From Nephromyces sp. MM_2019 (Eukaryota > Apicomplexa > Aconoidasida > Nephromycida), in the NCBI GenBank assembly GCA_015657535.1, contig JADHZB010000983.1:2640-66639 (forward strand): a stretch of DNA of 64,000 bases. The letters run 5' to 3'. The translations under genes and the position numbers were made by a program. This document shows positions 49,250-60,981 of this stretch, in pieces (position 1 is the first letter of the stretch; each line of letters begins with the position of its first letter). Under the pieces are notes generated by a model that searched no databases, was not told where the DNA came from, and worked only from the letters and a program-made list of their open reading frames with translations.

Positions 49250-50048
49250 CCGGATAACGAAACCTCGGAGAGGTTGTAGCGTGGCAGTGTTACGATGCTG
49301 TGGTACTCGTGAAGGAGCATCGAGGGTAATGCTACAACATTCCCCGATCTGGGCCTTGGGATGTATCTGCAATACATGCCGAAACTGCTTTTCGCCTCCG
49401 CGGCTGCACTTTGCAGCAACTTCCTCCAGTCTTAACTAGAGAGCTTGTTGAACCACACTAGCGTATAGGGGCGCCGGAGTCGGTTTAAAGCGGTACTTAA
49501 AACGTCGACGCAGACCCGGTAGGTGGTATAGCTGGAAGTGTATAAGCGTAGGGTACAATAAGTCACCGTTCCGTTTGTGCTACTAGGAGGAAACTTGACT
49601 TCTCAAACCAATTCTACCTGGATTCCCACGCTGCGAAAGCACTCAAGCCACTGAGCTCCTGGAAATATTTTTGTAATTGCTTCGCATCCCTCCTGACAAA
49701 CTACTGTATTGTGGCATCGATGCATGTATACAAGCCTCCAAAGTATTTTTGTTATAATGGCACCCAGTGCCGCACGGACGAACTAGTGAGCTTTGTTACA
49801 TATATACCATCTTTTAAACTTTCCTTTTAACGAGACACATACTTGTTGAAATATTATTACATAATAAGATACCAATTTTCTTATGATTGAAACCTCGCTT
49901 ACCCAAAGGGGGCTTCCACGGTTTGAGAGGGGCTGGTCAACTTACTCCGAGCTACGAGTTACATTGCAGCACCATGTAGAAATTATACCATTTTAGTAGG
50001 TTAGAATTTAGCAGTTCATATTTATAACTGTTGGATCGTTATATTAGG
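49250..50048. promoter_or_regulatory. Region upstream of COX5B
   Basis: Upstream of the COX5B start and downstream of the next minus gene. The first 200 bases are GC-richer than the surroundings and remain open in the COX5B frame to about 49420 without an ATG. No specific promoter motif was recognised. Confidence 0.3.
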
Positions 50049-51000
50049 CTATTGGTTATTCATATGGTACTCTAGGAACCATTCTCTACCCGGCAGTTGA
50101 AGCTCTCTATTGTGTGTTCGGCCTTCATTGCGGTAAAAACCTACAACGGGGTAGCATAACATGATGCAGTAAGTGGCTCGCCCGTTACAGCTATCATCAG
50201 TATGGAATACTATTACGGCCGCAATCTCAACAAGGGGCAATAGAGTGAAATGCCATTTCAGTATTTTCTGGTTAGTATGCCCATGGGAGACAAGTACTCA
50301 CATTGGGTTGTGAGCCGTGAAAACTCGAAATTAGTAACAGTGGGTTACATCAAGAATGCGTAGCTGGTGCTTAATGTTGTTTTTAAATCACGTTTAGGTG
50401 CTTAGATTGCACTCATACAAAAAATAGTATTCCTATAAAGACAAACATGTTTCAGAGTAGTATAGATTGTGTAATAGTGAGATGCTAGGAGGAATTGACA
50501 GCTAAATCTCAGGTAATCCAGCCAGCAGCTTTAAAGAAGGAAGGAAAGAAAACATTACAGAACAATTAAACTTAAGCTACCGTCAGGACAACGATCCGCA
50601 GAGACATCCAGAATATTAAAATTTGTGGAGTGTATCGAAGAGGTATAAAACGCAAAATAAAATCTAACTTCCCTGCTGCAAAGCAATTTACTACTTTGTG
50701 GGAGTTCCTTCTATAGTTATCCTTATGACCATGCAGCACCACTTTCGGAACGTAAGTGAAATCTCGCAATTTTTTTGCATTTCGGTATTTTTTTGCAGGA
50801 TTTGGAATTGTACATATAATACCACGCACTTTTCGTGTTCCAAAAAGCCACTTCTTAATAGGATCTACTCTCAAGCAGCAACTTTTATTGTTATTCCCAG
50901 TACAGGCCTACCTCCTGGTCAATTGTAATGCATGCCTTAGCAGCGGGGTGTTCAGATTGGTGCCTTCACATACTGGCCCAAAAACATCGTTTCCAGTAGT
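50049..51000 (-). CDS. Small basic protein, multi-exon, unknown
   Basis: Two exons are well bounded. 51000-50912 has acceptor TTTCTAG and donor GTAGGC; it encodes TTGNDVFGPVCEGTN then LLRHALQLTRR. 50869-50695 has acceptor CTTGAG and donor GTAGTA; it encodes VDPIKKWLFGTRKVRG, then NPAKKYRNAKKLRDFTYVPK. They join in phase 2. A third, 50140-50049, has acceptor GTTGTAG and encodes YRNEGRTHNRELQ and a stop, but needs a different donor (after LHG, phase 1) to stay in this frame; used in phase 0 it gives another short tail. The strongly basic, Asn/Arg-rich middle recalls a mitochondrial ribosomal protein, but I cannot name one. The start is not identified; a short ATG-initiated segment at about 51590 (MRCNGLDCIALNASKK) may be an earlier exon. 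Confidence 0.5.
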
Positions 51001-52555
51001 CTAGAAAGTATTCTTGAGCCACGCTACATACGGCCAATCACGAAAAGTTACCAGTTACAGAACAAACTGCTGCGCATCGGCAAGGCTTCGGAGCTAGACT
51101 AGCTAGATATCAAAGCGACGATCAGGAAGCTACATATTTCAGTAATCTGAAGCTGTTCAAATATACACTGGAAACACTATCCTAATTATTGAAAGTGTAA
51201 GGAAACTAATCCAGCAAGAAAATTGTATACAAATTAATACCCATACTTTGATACCCTCACTAATTCTTTGGATGCACTCTTTTTAGCAGTGAAAATTGTA
51301 AAAAACTAATCACTGGCAAGAAACTATCTCTTTTTTCATATTTTACGTATTTATTATGGCACTAAAAAGGGATGAAAACAATTCATTCACATAATCACAG
51401 CAGCACGCCATACAGCTATGAAGATTATAGCCTTACCAGTGGCATCCATCATGCCAGGGTCTTACCTCCATGGACGCAAAGAAAGTTTGCTACATGTGGT
51501 ATTACTCGGGCTAATGAAACTTAAGACTATGTTGTAACAGTTGCAGCCTTTTTGCTGGCATTCAGAGCAATGCAGTCCAGCCCATTGCAACGCATCCGAA
51601 TAGCTCTTTATATTACTAAGAAGCAAGCCCATGCTGACGACCCTTTTTGTCTATTATCACACAATTAAAACAGGGATCCGTCTAGCAGAAAAAAAATTCC
51701 GCATTTATGGAGTGAAAATGATAACCTGTACCAGGGAGTCTTCCACATTCTCATATCGATTTTCAGTGGTACATTTTCAAATGCATCGTTTGACTTCATG
51801 ATTACCAGAATAGCAGCAACGGTACCCACCTAATGATGATATTCGCTACAATAAGCAACACACGTGGCTTTTGTGGCAAAAAAAGGGATTGAATGGCAAC
51901 ACTAAAGCTATTTCATCTTGAATGATTCTCGTAAAATTGTAATTTGACCCGTGTTCTCTCCTATTCATCTTGTCTTATAACTAAGTGCGTATATAAACTG
52001 ACCGGAAAGCAGGTACATTAGCATTATACCATTAAAAGAGGATTCAGGCCTAGATATTCACGCTTATAAGAACTTAATAGCGATCCCCATAAAGTAAGCC
52101 CTCTTTGAACGAACTGTTAATAGAAAAGTAACTCAGTACGCGGCAAGTTAGCAATGGCTGCTCGCCTAGCAACATTTTCCCTAGTAAGATTTTCTTGTGC
52201 CTTGATAACTTATGCTTAGCCCTCAAGTAAATGGAATACGAATAATACCAGCTTGCTCACGAGGCGAATAGGTATAAAATTTAGTCCGAGCGCACCTAGA
52301 ACCATCAACGAAAGGGAGTCAAGACATTCCCCAAAGGGAGTGAAAAAGATGGGAAAATAAAGAAATAAAACAGCTACAAGTGGAGATTCGAGTAGGCTGC
52401 ACCATGCAGCAAGCAGAAGAAATCTCCGCAAAGCAAACCAACGCTTAAAAGCGTATAGAAACAAAACAGTAGCTGAATCTCTGCCTTATTGAATCAATAC
52501 CTACGCTGCAGGTAATGCGACATACAAAATAAATGTGGCTACACAACTTCTAGTA
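51001..52555. other. Mostly non-coding; possible early exons of the gene to the left
   Basis: Contains a candidate ATG exon near 51590 and a strong donor (GGAG then GTAAGA) at about 51468 on the minus strand. A hydrophobic minus frame of 82 residues at 52216-52464 has no ATG and lies just 3' of the MTH1 stop; it is probably UTR or chance. Confidence 0.4.
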
Positions 52556-55500
52556 TCATAGAGATTGCAGATCATTAGAAGTAAGGCAAGGGGAACTTTT
52601 CTCATCCGCCGAGGCAGCATTAGTGGCTTCGTTTAGCGTCATATACTTATCTATAGACAAAAATTGATCCTGCAGAACGGAGGCATCAGAAAGCTCAATA
52701 TTATGCTCAGAAATCGTCGCATAATCAGTAAAGTAAAAGCTTGCTCGGAAACACTTCTGCTCTAAAACCAGCGGCATCCAAATTCTAAAATTAAGAAAAA
52801 ACCGAGAAATTTAGCTAAATTAGATTGTTCAGCATTGCGCTCACTAGTATACTTACGCACAAGTAAATATATAAATAGATCAAAAAGTCATATCTTCATC
52901 TATAAAACAGGGAAAATACTAAAATTATGAATAAATGCGCAAACGTGGAAAAATGTACCAATAGCTATTTTAGTCTCATACTATATATATACCTATCGTC
53001 TGGCCACATCATTGAAAAGGGAATCTCCGTAAAAGAGAACCATTTCGGCGACATCTCAGCAGTTCTTTGAAAGTTGAAGGCAAAATTTTTGCAAGTAGAA
53101 ATAAAAAAAATTGAAGTATAATCAAGCGAAAGAGTATTCGCTATGAATAAGAATTCTGCAGCTGGCTTCTTCCAAGCATGAACTATAGCATACGGATGAA
53201 AATAATACGGAAAAAAATTCTCTCATGTAATGAAATGAGAACCCTTTTGTGTGTGTGTGAATATGGCTGCAAAAAACACCCAAAGAGAAAATTTGAAAAC
53301 GAAACGATGGAAAAGGATTTATAGCGTTTATGTACACACAGGGTGCAAAGGACTCAAAGACAAGAAGTCAAAAACTGGAAATAAAGCGGCAAAGCAAACA
53401 AGGCACAGAGTCAGCCGTTGAAAGCAAAAAAAGCATTATAGAGCACCAAAATAATTCGATATAAAGATCAAAGCAGAGGAAGCGGGAAACTAAAAAAAAT
53501 GTACTAAAACTGGGATATTAAGCAGTATTTCCCCCCTAAGCATGCACATCACACCATGTTTTGCCGAGATATCTTCATGCTTGAGAGCTCGGGCATTGAT
53601 ATCTTTTCAAACACAATGGAACACATAAAGTGCACCATTTTTCACCCATATCTGCACAAAATATACAAAAATCCCTTGAAAAAAGGCATAGCAAAATAAA
53701 AATTATTACGCAGAAAATATCTTTTCATGGGTTTTCAAAAAGATTCAAAAGCCACTAGCTTACTCCTGTGGTACTCCAGAGTATTTTTCAGCCGAAAAAA
53801 CCGCCTGGAAAAAAGAATTGTAGATAGTAAGGCAGCACACCGTAACATGTAAAGTCTATAGAGCTCACAATAACCTGTGTGTGCGACATGCAAAAAAGAC
53901 GCAATAAATTTATGAGGCATGTGGTAACACCAGAATCTCATCTTGAAGACAAAGGCATAAGCCTGAAACCTTAAACCCTAAAACAAAGGCATGGACAAGC
54001 AGGTACGGGGAATATATATTCCTTCACTCAGTTAACTTTACGGCAATTTCAATATATGCGATGAAGATGACGAATAGACAGGTATCAGCTCATGCATAGA
54101 GATAAGCTTCTATGCAGGAAACCTTTACGCAGGTGACTTATAACACACACTCTAAAAAAAGTCACGGATAAATTATTAACTAGAAAAAAGTTATAGATAC
54201 ATCCTCGTGGGTATGGATAAACCGACTATTCAACACGTGCACAAGCGAGTAGTGATTACGCAGGAAAAATTAGAAGCTGATAACTGAAAGCTCCGTATAT
54301 TTTAAATATTAGGTAGAAGCTATGAAGTTTCGTTTTTAAAACCACTTTTTCCCACGTTTGTATGAATTTGTATGAATTTTTCTACTTTCCCACATTTTCC
54401 CACATATCTCTACATTCCAGAATATTCGAAATTTTCCGTACGAAACAAACCTCTTCTGCACACTAGAAAATACTGTTTCCACACCGAAAGTTGTAGCTAA
54501 TTAGCCTCCACCTTATTGTCCAGCCATTACGCATTCAACTGCACCATCGATGAAGTAGCTACTTCATCTTAGAAAAAAGTAAGATACATATCGTCTACAC
54601 ACCCTAAAATTAATATGAATATTTTATCAGAAGAGGCAGATATCGGCAGCATGCGATTTTTAAAAATGTGATACCCACCACATAGAGATTTTCGGTGAAA
54701 GAATCCTCAAACTCAAAGCAAAGGTCTCCACAAGGCTTTAAATTTTCAGCTAGTATACAAGCTTCTTCCTGCAAAAAAAATACTCACAAAATAAGAGATT
54801 CTAAATCAAAGCTAGTTCCAAAGTGCAAAACTATGAACCTCAAGCTAATACCTATATTAAATGCACGAACGGAAGAACTACTTATTCAACTCGCTTTAGC
54901 CCTTGCTCACTTCTCTTAACTCTCGCTACTACTCCGTACAGATAACCCACACACACACCCTTTGATATCTTAATATACTAAAGAATCAAATTGGTATAAG
55001 AAATGACTTTGAATCATTGATACATCTTTTTTCCAAGAGTGTGTTTCTGTACATAGGACGAACACATACATGATGATAGCATGTGTATGGATATTTCTTG
55101 ATAAGCTTCCTTGAATTTTGGCTCTATACTCAATATATGCACTTTGGAAAGCATACAAAACCAAGCGAAATGAAGTTCAAAATGAAGACAGAAAAATTTA
55201 CCAATGAGAAGCATAAAAATTGCAAAACCTCCTATTTACTGAAGAAAAAAAAAGAGATAAACAACTCAATTAACTAAGAAACAAAGTAAAAATCAGTTTT
55301 CTCCACGATTTGGAGAAAACTTCAACAATATAAGGGGGAAGAAGGATGTCTTTAAAACTGTAAAAACATCATCTTGTTAACAAAAATGAATTAGATAAAG
55401 TAAAAATCAGTTTTATCCACAACTTGGCAAAAATTAAACAACAGAAGCATTTCAAAAACAAGCATATTCGCCATTGCAAGCATAGAAAAAGTGCGAAGAA

Positions 55501-57535
55501 CGGCCAAATTCTACAAAATTCAGCGAAATCTGCCTACAGTGTGATCAAAAAAAGTGTAAAAACCTCCTTTGGGAGGTGATACCACCCAATTAAAAAAAAA
55601 CGCTCAAATTCTTCAATAAATGGCTGGAAATCAACGCTTTTACATGAGCAAAAGGAAGTTTAAGAAAAACTACATCAAAAACACGGGTCTAAAAAATATA
55701 TATATATATATATACCAGCAGCTCTCTTCTGGCGGAATCCTCTATGGTCTCACCCTTCTCGACTTTCCCTCCGAAGCCATTCCAGCACCCAGCCCCAAAT
55801 CCCCTCTTCTTCAAGCCAAGCAGTACCTACAAAAAAAACGATACAACTGAGAAGCTGAGAGGCTGAGAACACACTTGAACATGATGAAATCATAAAGAAA
55901 ACCGTGCTCTCAGCACACAGGCTATTATCGACAAAGAAAGTTTAATGGAAAACAGAGTAGCACCACTTAAATAAGACAGGCGAAAAAAAAACCTCTTTTC
56001 TTCCAAGAATTTGCATGAAAAAACATCAAAGAGTGTATTCTGTAAATATATATGCAACGCATATCAACAGCATCAAAAAATCGTCGTTTATGCTGCAGAG
56101 ATTCTTCATATATATAACTCTGCAGTTCTAAACACAGGTGGTCTCAATGAATTAACGAGGACAATAGAATACTCATTGATTTTTTTCTTTAAAAAAAAAC
56201 TCTGGGAATAGTTGCAAAGGCAAATCAGATAGAGCGACTGAAGTACTGAATATATCGTATCACTTCAAGCCTTTTTCTAAAAAACCAGAGAAAACCCGAA
56301 ATTCCACGTAAAAAACAAAATACACGCAAGAAGGTTGAGGTATAGAGAGTTGAAAGACTATGATTTTGTAAAAATGCAGCACTTGAAGGGGGTTAAATTG
56401 AGCAAAAACTCCTTTAAAAAAAAGAGATCCAGTAGCAAGCAGTTTATTAGTAATAATCACCAAATAAAAAGGGTGAAGTAGAGTAGAGAAACAGCAAAGA
56501 AAGGAAAGGTAGGAGACCTGCCATAAAAAGGGTGAAATAGAGTAGAGAAACAGCAAAGAAAACGTATAATCTTCAGATATGCAGATACGGCACAGCCACT
56601 ACTTTCACGGCCTCAGGCTAAACAGGGTTAAATACATACATTCTTCCAGCTATCCACATTTTAAAAGCAACGCTAAAGAAGGTGTTCGCGAAGCAGAGGA
56701 TTTATGAATGTATCTCCTTACTATCTTGAGGAAGTGAATCAGCCAAGCAGAAAGGGGTTTAATACAGCATACGGGTTGCTACCTCATGAGCTGCATTATC
56801 AGAATTACTAAAGCATTAAACAGAAGAAACAAAAAACCTCAAAGATATACTGCCGTATAAAGGAATGCTTTCTAACCAAATACTAGTATAGCCACTTCAA
56901 ACATACTTTTAGCTCTACTTTTCATGTTTGTTTACGAGCCCATCAGCTACAGGCTATAAAATGTGATGTAAAGGCACAAAAGTGTAGCGAAACCGCTTCA
57001 TAATCAACACACTAAACATACCCAATAATGATGCATACAAACTTCGCATAATAAAGACTATCATATTCCAGGGATGCTGGGAGCGGTAACAATAAATAGC
57101 TACGACAAATCTAATCTCCTCAAAAAGAATGCTTCTGTTTCGTACAACTCTCGCTTATACATTATAAAAATGATTTTTCTTCCCTCAAGGGGTAGACACA
57201 TCACAATGAAAGGCACAAACTCACAAGAAAGACACGCAGGTACAAACATTCCCCTGCCATAGCCCTGCCTTTAGAATTTCTTTCGGAGGGATTCGAACGC
57301 TAAATAAAGGTTCCACGCGTGAATTTATTCATTTTCCATCAAAATTCGACTTCTGCATCAGGAGGAAGCGAATATTTACCTTTGATAATTCCCAATCAAA
57401 CACTATTATGAGATTTAGCAGACATACACGCTTATTTCTGTACCGCCAACTGATGGGAAAGAGCGGACTGCTCGAATCAAGGAGAGCTGAAGAAGCATTC
57501 CCAAACTGGGGAAAACCATTTTTTCCCTCCATCAT
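52556..57535 (-). CDS. NUDT1: MTH1-type Nudix hydrolase (8-oxo-dGTP diphosphatase)
   Basis: Hydrolyses oxidised purine nucleotides such as 8-oxo-dGTP, keeping them out of DNA. Six exons on the minus strand: 57535-57380, 55826-55716, 54768-54679, 53804-53764, 53064-52993 and 52784-52556. All phases agree, giving 232 residues. The MTH1 signature is strong: [36 protein letters not shown] joined to EEACI, then [26 protein letters not shown] and MMWPDD, then [15 protein letters not shown]. The Nudix box runs from G72 through E78, R86-E87, E90-E91 to I94, so the catalytic Glu residues are present. The Gly normally before the last hydrophobic residue is Cys93. The N-terminal ~35 residues and C-terminal ~45 residues (Ser/Ala/Asp-rich) are longer than in animal MTH1. 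The start is a double ATG at 57533-57535 (GAAATGATGG). Intron 1 is about 1.55 kb. Confidence 0.95.
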
Positions 57536-58174
57536 TTCTGTACCAAAACTGCGACGCAGATGGCAGTGTATAGCGTTTATCAGAGTATACAGTCTGCTAC
57601 CTCAGCACATATACTTGAATTTGTAATAATCATCCTGCGAAGGAGCTGTAAAAATGGCGGAAAACATATCAGCAAAAAGTGGCTTCAAACTAAAAAAAGA
57701 GGTTTTGAAAGTAAAAAAAAAGCCGCTTTATCTTCAAAAAATCCGCTGCTTTGGAAGAAGTAAAAGCTGCAAAAAGTATCAGCAAAAAGCAGCTTCAAAC
57801 TGAGAAAAAGCTGTTTTCCCTACAACAATTCAGCAAGTTTTTAGAGGAAGAAGAGTTTTGAACTTGCGAGGTTGTATTCACAGCAGTGATGCACCCACTA
57901 CTGGAAGAAAAAATGGTTTGCATTACGGAGAAAACGCCGCTTCTAGGCATTAACCGGAATACATGAGCATTTTAACAGCTAAATGAAACCACTAGAATAC
58001 AACACAAGCTGTTTAGCTCAACGAGCAATACAAGTACTGACTCAAGTCATAAGGGATGTTCCTCCCATTTTCAAAAAGGGAGCATTCTCATGTAAATATA
58101 CTATTCTACGGTGAATTAGATACGTATTACTTGCATATCTACGTTTGTGGTAGCAGTATATCGCAAAAAAGAAG
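57536..58174. other. Intergenic, A-rich, nothing firm
   Basis: Region between the MTH1 start and a small plus ORF. It contains two similar short stretches with AGCAAAAAG followed by GGCTTCAAACT or CAGCTTCAAACT (about 57670 and 57780), a degenerate duplication of about 110 bases. Confidence 0.4.
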
Positions 58175-58396
58175 ATGCTGAGGAGTATAGAGAACGTCTC
58201 ATTTTATCCATTTGCTGACATAGGTGTGTTGCTTATAGAGGTGCTGCAGAGAGATTTTGAAAGCTTGCCTTCCAGGCAGATTCCTTCCATAGAGTTTCTT
58301 TCTTTTGGAATTTTTACACGTTTGCTAATATCCACACATCTAATCAGTCTCTCTAGGAGTCACACCCACGATATATATGGTATGTCATACTGGTAG
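58175..58396 (+). CDS. Small ORF, 73 residues, uncertain
   Basis: ATG-started frame (AAGATGC): MLRSIENVSFYPFADIG, then VLLIEVLQRDFESLPSRQIP, then a hydrophobic/Ser region. The composition is coding-like. It is divergent from MTH1 by 640 bases. It could be a complete small gene or a first exon. No family recognised. Confidence 0.3.
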   Translation: MLRSIENVSFYPFADIGVLLIEVLQRDFESLPSRQIPSIEFLSFGIFTRLLISTHLISLSRSHTHDIYGMSYW

Positions 58397-58747
58397 GAGA
58401 CGGTATAACATCATCGAAGCATTTAGCTTCCATTAATAAAGTTCACCAAAAGTGTGAATAATCCAATAATTGAACGGCCATAGAGCTGATTTAGTAAAGG
58501 CAGATTTTAATAACTAAAAGCTAAATCTTTCAACCTAGACGAGCACACACTTGTAGTTGAATAAATTCTAAGTTATGCTTACCTAGGCGTCCATATAGGT
58601 GTACAAGCGTAGTGCCCCTAGTGTGTATGCAAAGGTAGTAATGACGAAGTTTACTCGAGAGTAAGGAGGTAAACAAATATATAAAGGCTGCAAAGCCTCT
58701 TTTGCTTTATATAAAAAATACTTTTTCCTAGCATTAGATATAAGCAA

Positions 58748-58835
58748 GTTCCTCCTAGTGATAGAAACTGATAACTTGCTCCTAGTAATAGATACTGATG
58801 ACTTCCTCCTAGTAATAGATACCGATGACTTCCTC
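58748..58835. repeat. 27-base tandem repeat, 3.3 copies
   Basis: Units of the form CTTCCTCCTAGTAATAGATA followed by CTGATGA, about 85-95% alike by eye. The period is a multiple of three, so minus-strand frames stay open. One, started by an ATG at 58893, encodes 80 residues with a 9-residue repeat (GGSHQYLLL); another encodes RKSSVSITR repeats. No evidence that either is translated. Confidence 0.85.
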
Positions 58836-58893
58836 GTGCCATTATATACCAACAAACTTTTTCCTCCAAACTGCACCTCTCTCTATACAACAT

Positions 58894-60981
58894 CCTCTAT
58901 GTGAAACCTACTTTTCAAGACTTTCCAAACTCTACACTTACATCGCCCGCTCAACACTAAAATAAAAGCCATTTTCCTACGAATCGACACTCAAATCGAT
59001 GCACATGAACCATGAGCGCCACTAAGCTTGCTAAACTACAGACTCTTCTCTTATCCCCGAATACCCGCAAAGAATGGTAAACAGGTGTGTGAGTGTATGC
59101 GAAATTTGCCTCGTTTGAAAGCGTGAAGAGGAAATCACAGAAACGGATTATGAGCTTTGCCTATGCGTAATGCAAAGGCCATCTGTGCGCGTGTATGTGT
59201 GTGCGCCCCCACCACCCCATCGAAGAGCCCGGTGATGGCTTACCCACTCGGATCCCTCCCTTCGCACGCTGGTTAAACCCACAAGGTGACTTGCTCATAT
59301 TTTTTGCGTTTTCCCCTTAGCTGCTGTTGCATGCCATGAATAGCCTCTGCCTCTATTTTTTTGTTCTGTACATCAGATTGCAACAGTGTTCATCTTGATT
59401 CCAGTTTTTCAAGAATCACAAAACCTACCCCTCTTGATCTAGCTGGGTTAGTAGAATGGTATATCCTTCCTCTCGTCCTTTTTAGAGCCAAAAACAGCGC
59501 AGAAAAGTAGGTAAAAATTAGTATCCACGGCACAGTAGGAGTTATGAGCTCATTCGTATTACGAAGTCACTCATGTTTATTAGCCTTTGAGAAAAATTAC
59601 CCTAAAGTTTGCATATTCAGCGTGACGATGAAGAAGCATGTACATCTCATGCATTGACAAGTTTGTAACAGCCATTCTTTACCTCATTAATCAAGCCAGA
59701 AAATTGCTTTTTAGGGGTTGTTCTGATGCATCTTGCAAAGTTGAGTATATAGGCGGTTAAATGAGATATCTCTGTGATACCACTATTTTTAAGAGGCTGT
59801 CTTGTCGTGTTCATTATAAATTGATTGCCTACGAAGAGAGTTCATCGTGGCAAGACGGATTTAAAAAACAAAAGAGAAATTCGCCATGTGTGATGAGAGT
59901 AGTGTGTTATTGACTCAGCCGATTGCAGCTTGGTGAATTCTTAGATTTCTTGCTAATTAGTTCTTACGGGATCCATCAAGAACACAAAAAGATGAAATGT
60001 GCGCGTTACGATGAAGAGGAAGGGTTTATAAAAAAAGCACCCTCTTCTGAGGGAAGATAACCAGAATTGGGTGCCTAGAGGCCATATTTTTGTGCTTTCT
60101 GGGAAATATATGTGCATTTGTGTGTGAAGGCCCATTCATTAACACTTCAAATGCATTTTGGAGATGGAGAAGATGTGGTGTTGCTGCTAGAGACGTAGAT
60201 AAATTCGATAAAAGAGATTGAAATACAGGGAATAGACAATCGTTGTTGTTAGAAATATAGGTAAACGTGGTAAAAGAGAGTGAAATCTGGATAGACAAGA
60301 AACAGTGTACGAAAGCAAAAAGAAAATTCCCCAAAATAGTATGACATGTGCTAATAAGGATGAAGCTATATTTAATGAGTTTTAAGCCTTAAATGAGCGA
60401 TTCTACTGAGAGTGAAATCCACACTATAATCCCTTATTAAAGCATATCTCTTTACAGTTGTATTGAGTTCTAATTTGCTTTTTTTATTGTTCTGTCTACA
60501 GGTTTCAGTCATTTTTTGAAAGTACCATATGTTTTGAAGATGCTTAAAGCCTTCATTCGTTTCTTGCCTTGAAATTCGCCCATAAAAGTTTCCAGTAATG
60601 TTCTTAAAAGTGCTTGATACCTCAAAAACTATTTCCTTTGGTAAGCTTGCTGAAACATCAACGGAAGTTTCTTCCCGAGTGTTGTAGGTAGCGGCATTTT
60701 GTTGCTTTAGCTCGAGTTACCTTGGAGTGCAGCAACCAAAGAATGAGGAAACAGGCGCACCACTGAGTATTATTTGCCTTCCATTGAACTCCAGCTTTCA
60801 AACTGTGTGTAATCGTGAAGGGAATCACGTGAAGGAATCTCCAAAGATAAACTTCAATCACCTCCAACGTATCATAATCATTAAATCCTTTTTGAAGCTT
60901 GCAGTTTGCTGTATTAGCTTGTAGGAAAATATCAAGTATTTAGTATTTACCTGTATATAGTAGCATCAAGAAGGCTCATAA
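58894..60981. other. Intergenic, T-rich, no firm gene
   Basis: About 2 kb upstream of the REEP-like gene. A plus segment at 60730-60868 with acceptor GTGCAG (QQPKNEETGAPLS...) looks partly coding and could be an exon of an unknown gene. An imperfect ~61-base duplication lies at 60187-60299. Confidence 0.45.
60187..60299. repeat. Imperfect direct duplication, about 61-base period
   Basis: Two copies sharing TAGATAAATTCGATAAAAGA versus TAGGTAAACGTGGTAAAAGA and the following GTGAAAT...ATAGACAA. Diverged; no coding role apparent. Confidence 0.6.

Noticed and set aside
57260..57330. GGGATTCGAACG, resembling a tRNA T-loop on the minus strand
   Set aside because: The flanking bases do not form a T stem, D arm or acceptor stem.
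60660..60868. Minus-strand 69-residue frame opposite the plus segment at 60730
   Set aside because: Hydrophobic/aromatic antisense shadow; the plus frame has the better acceptor and composition, and even that is weak.
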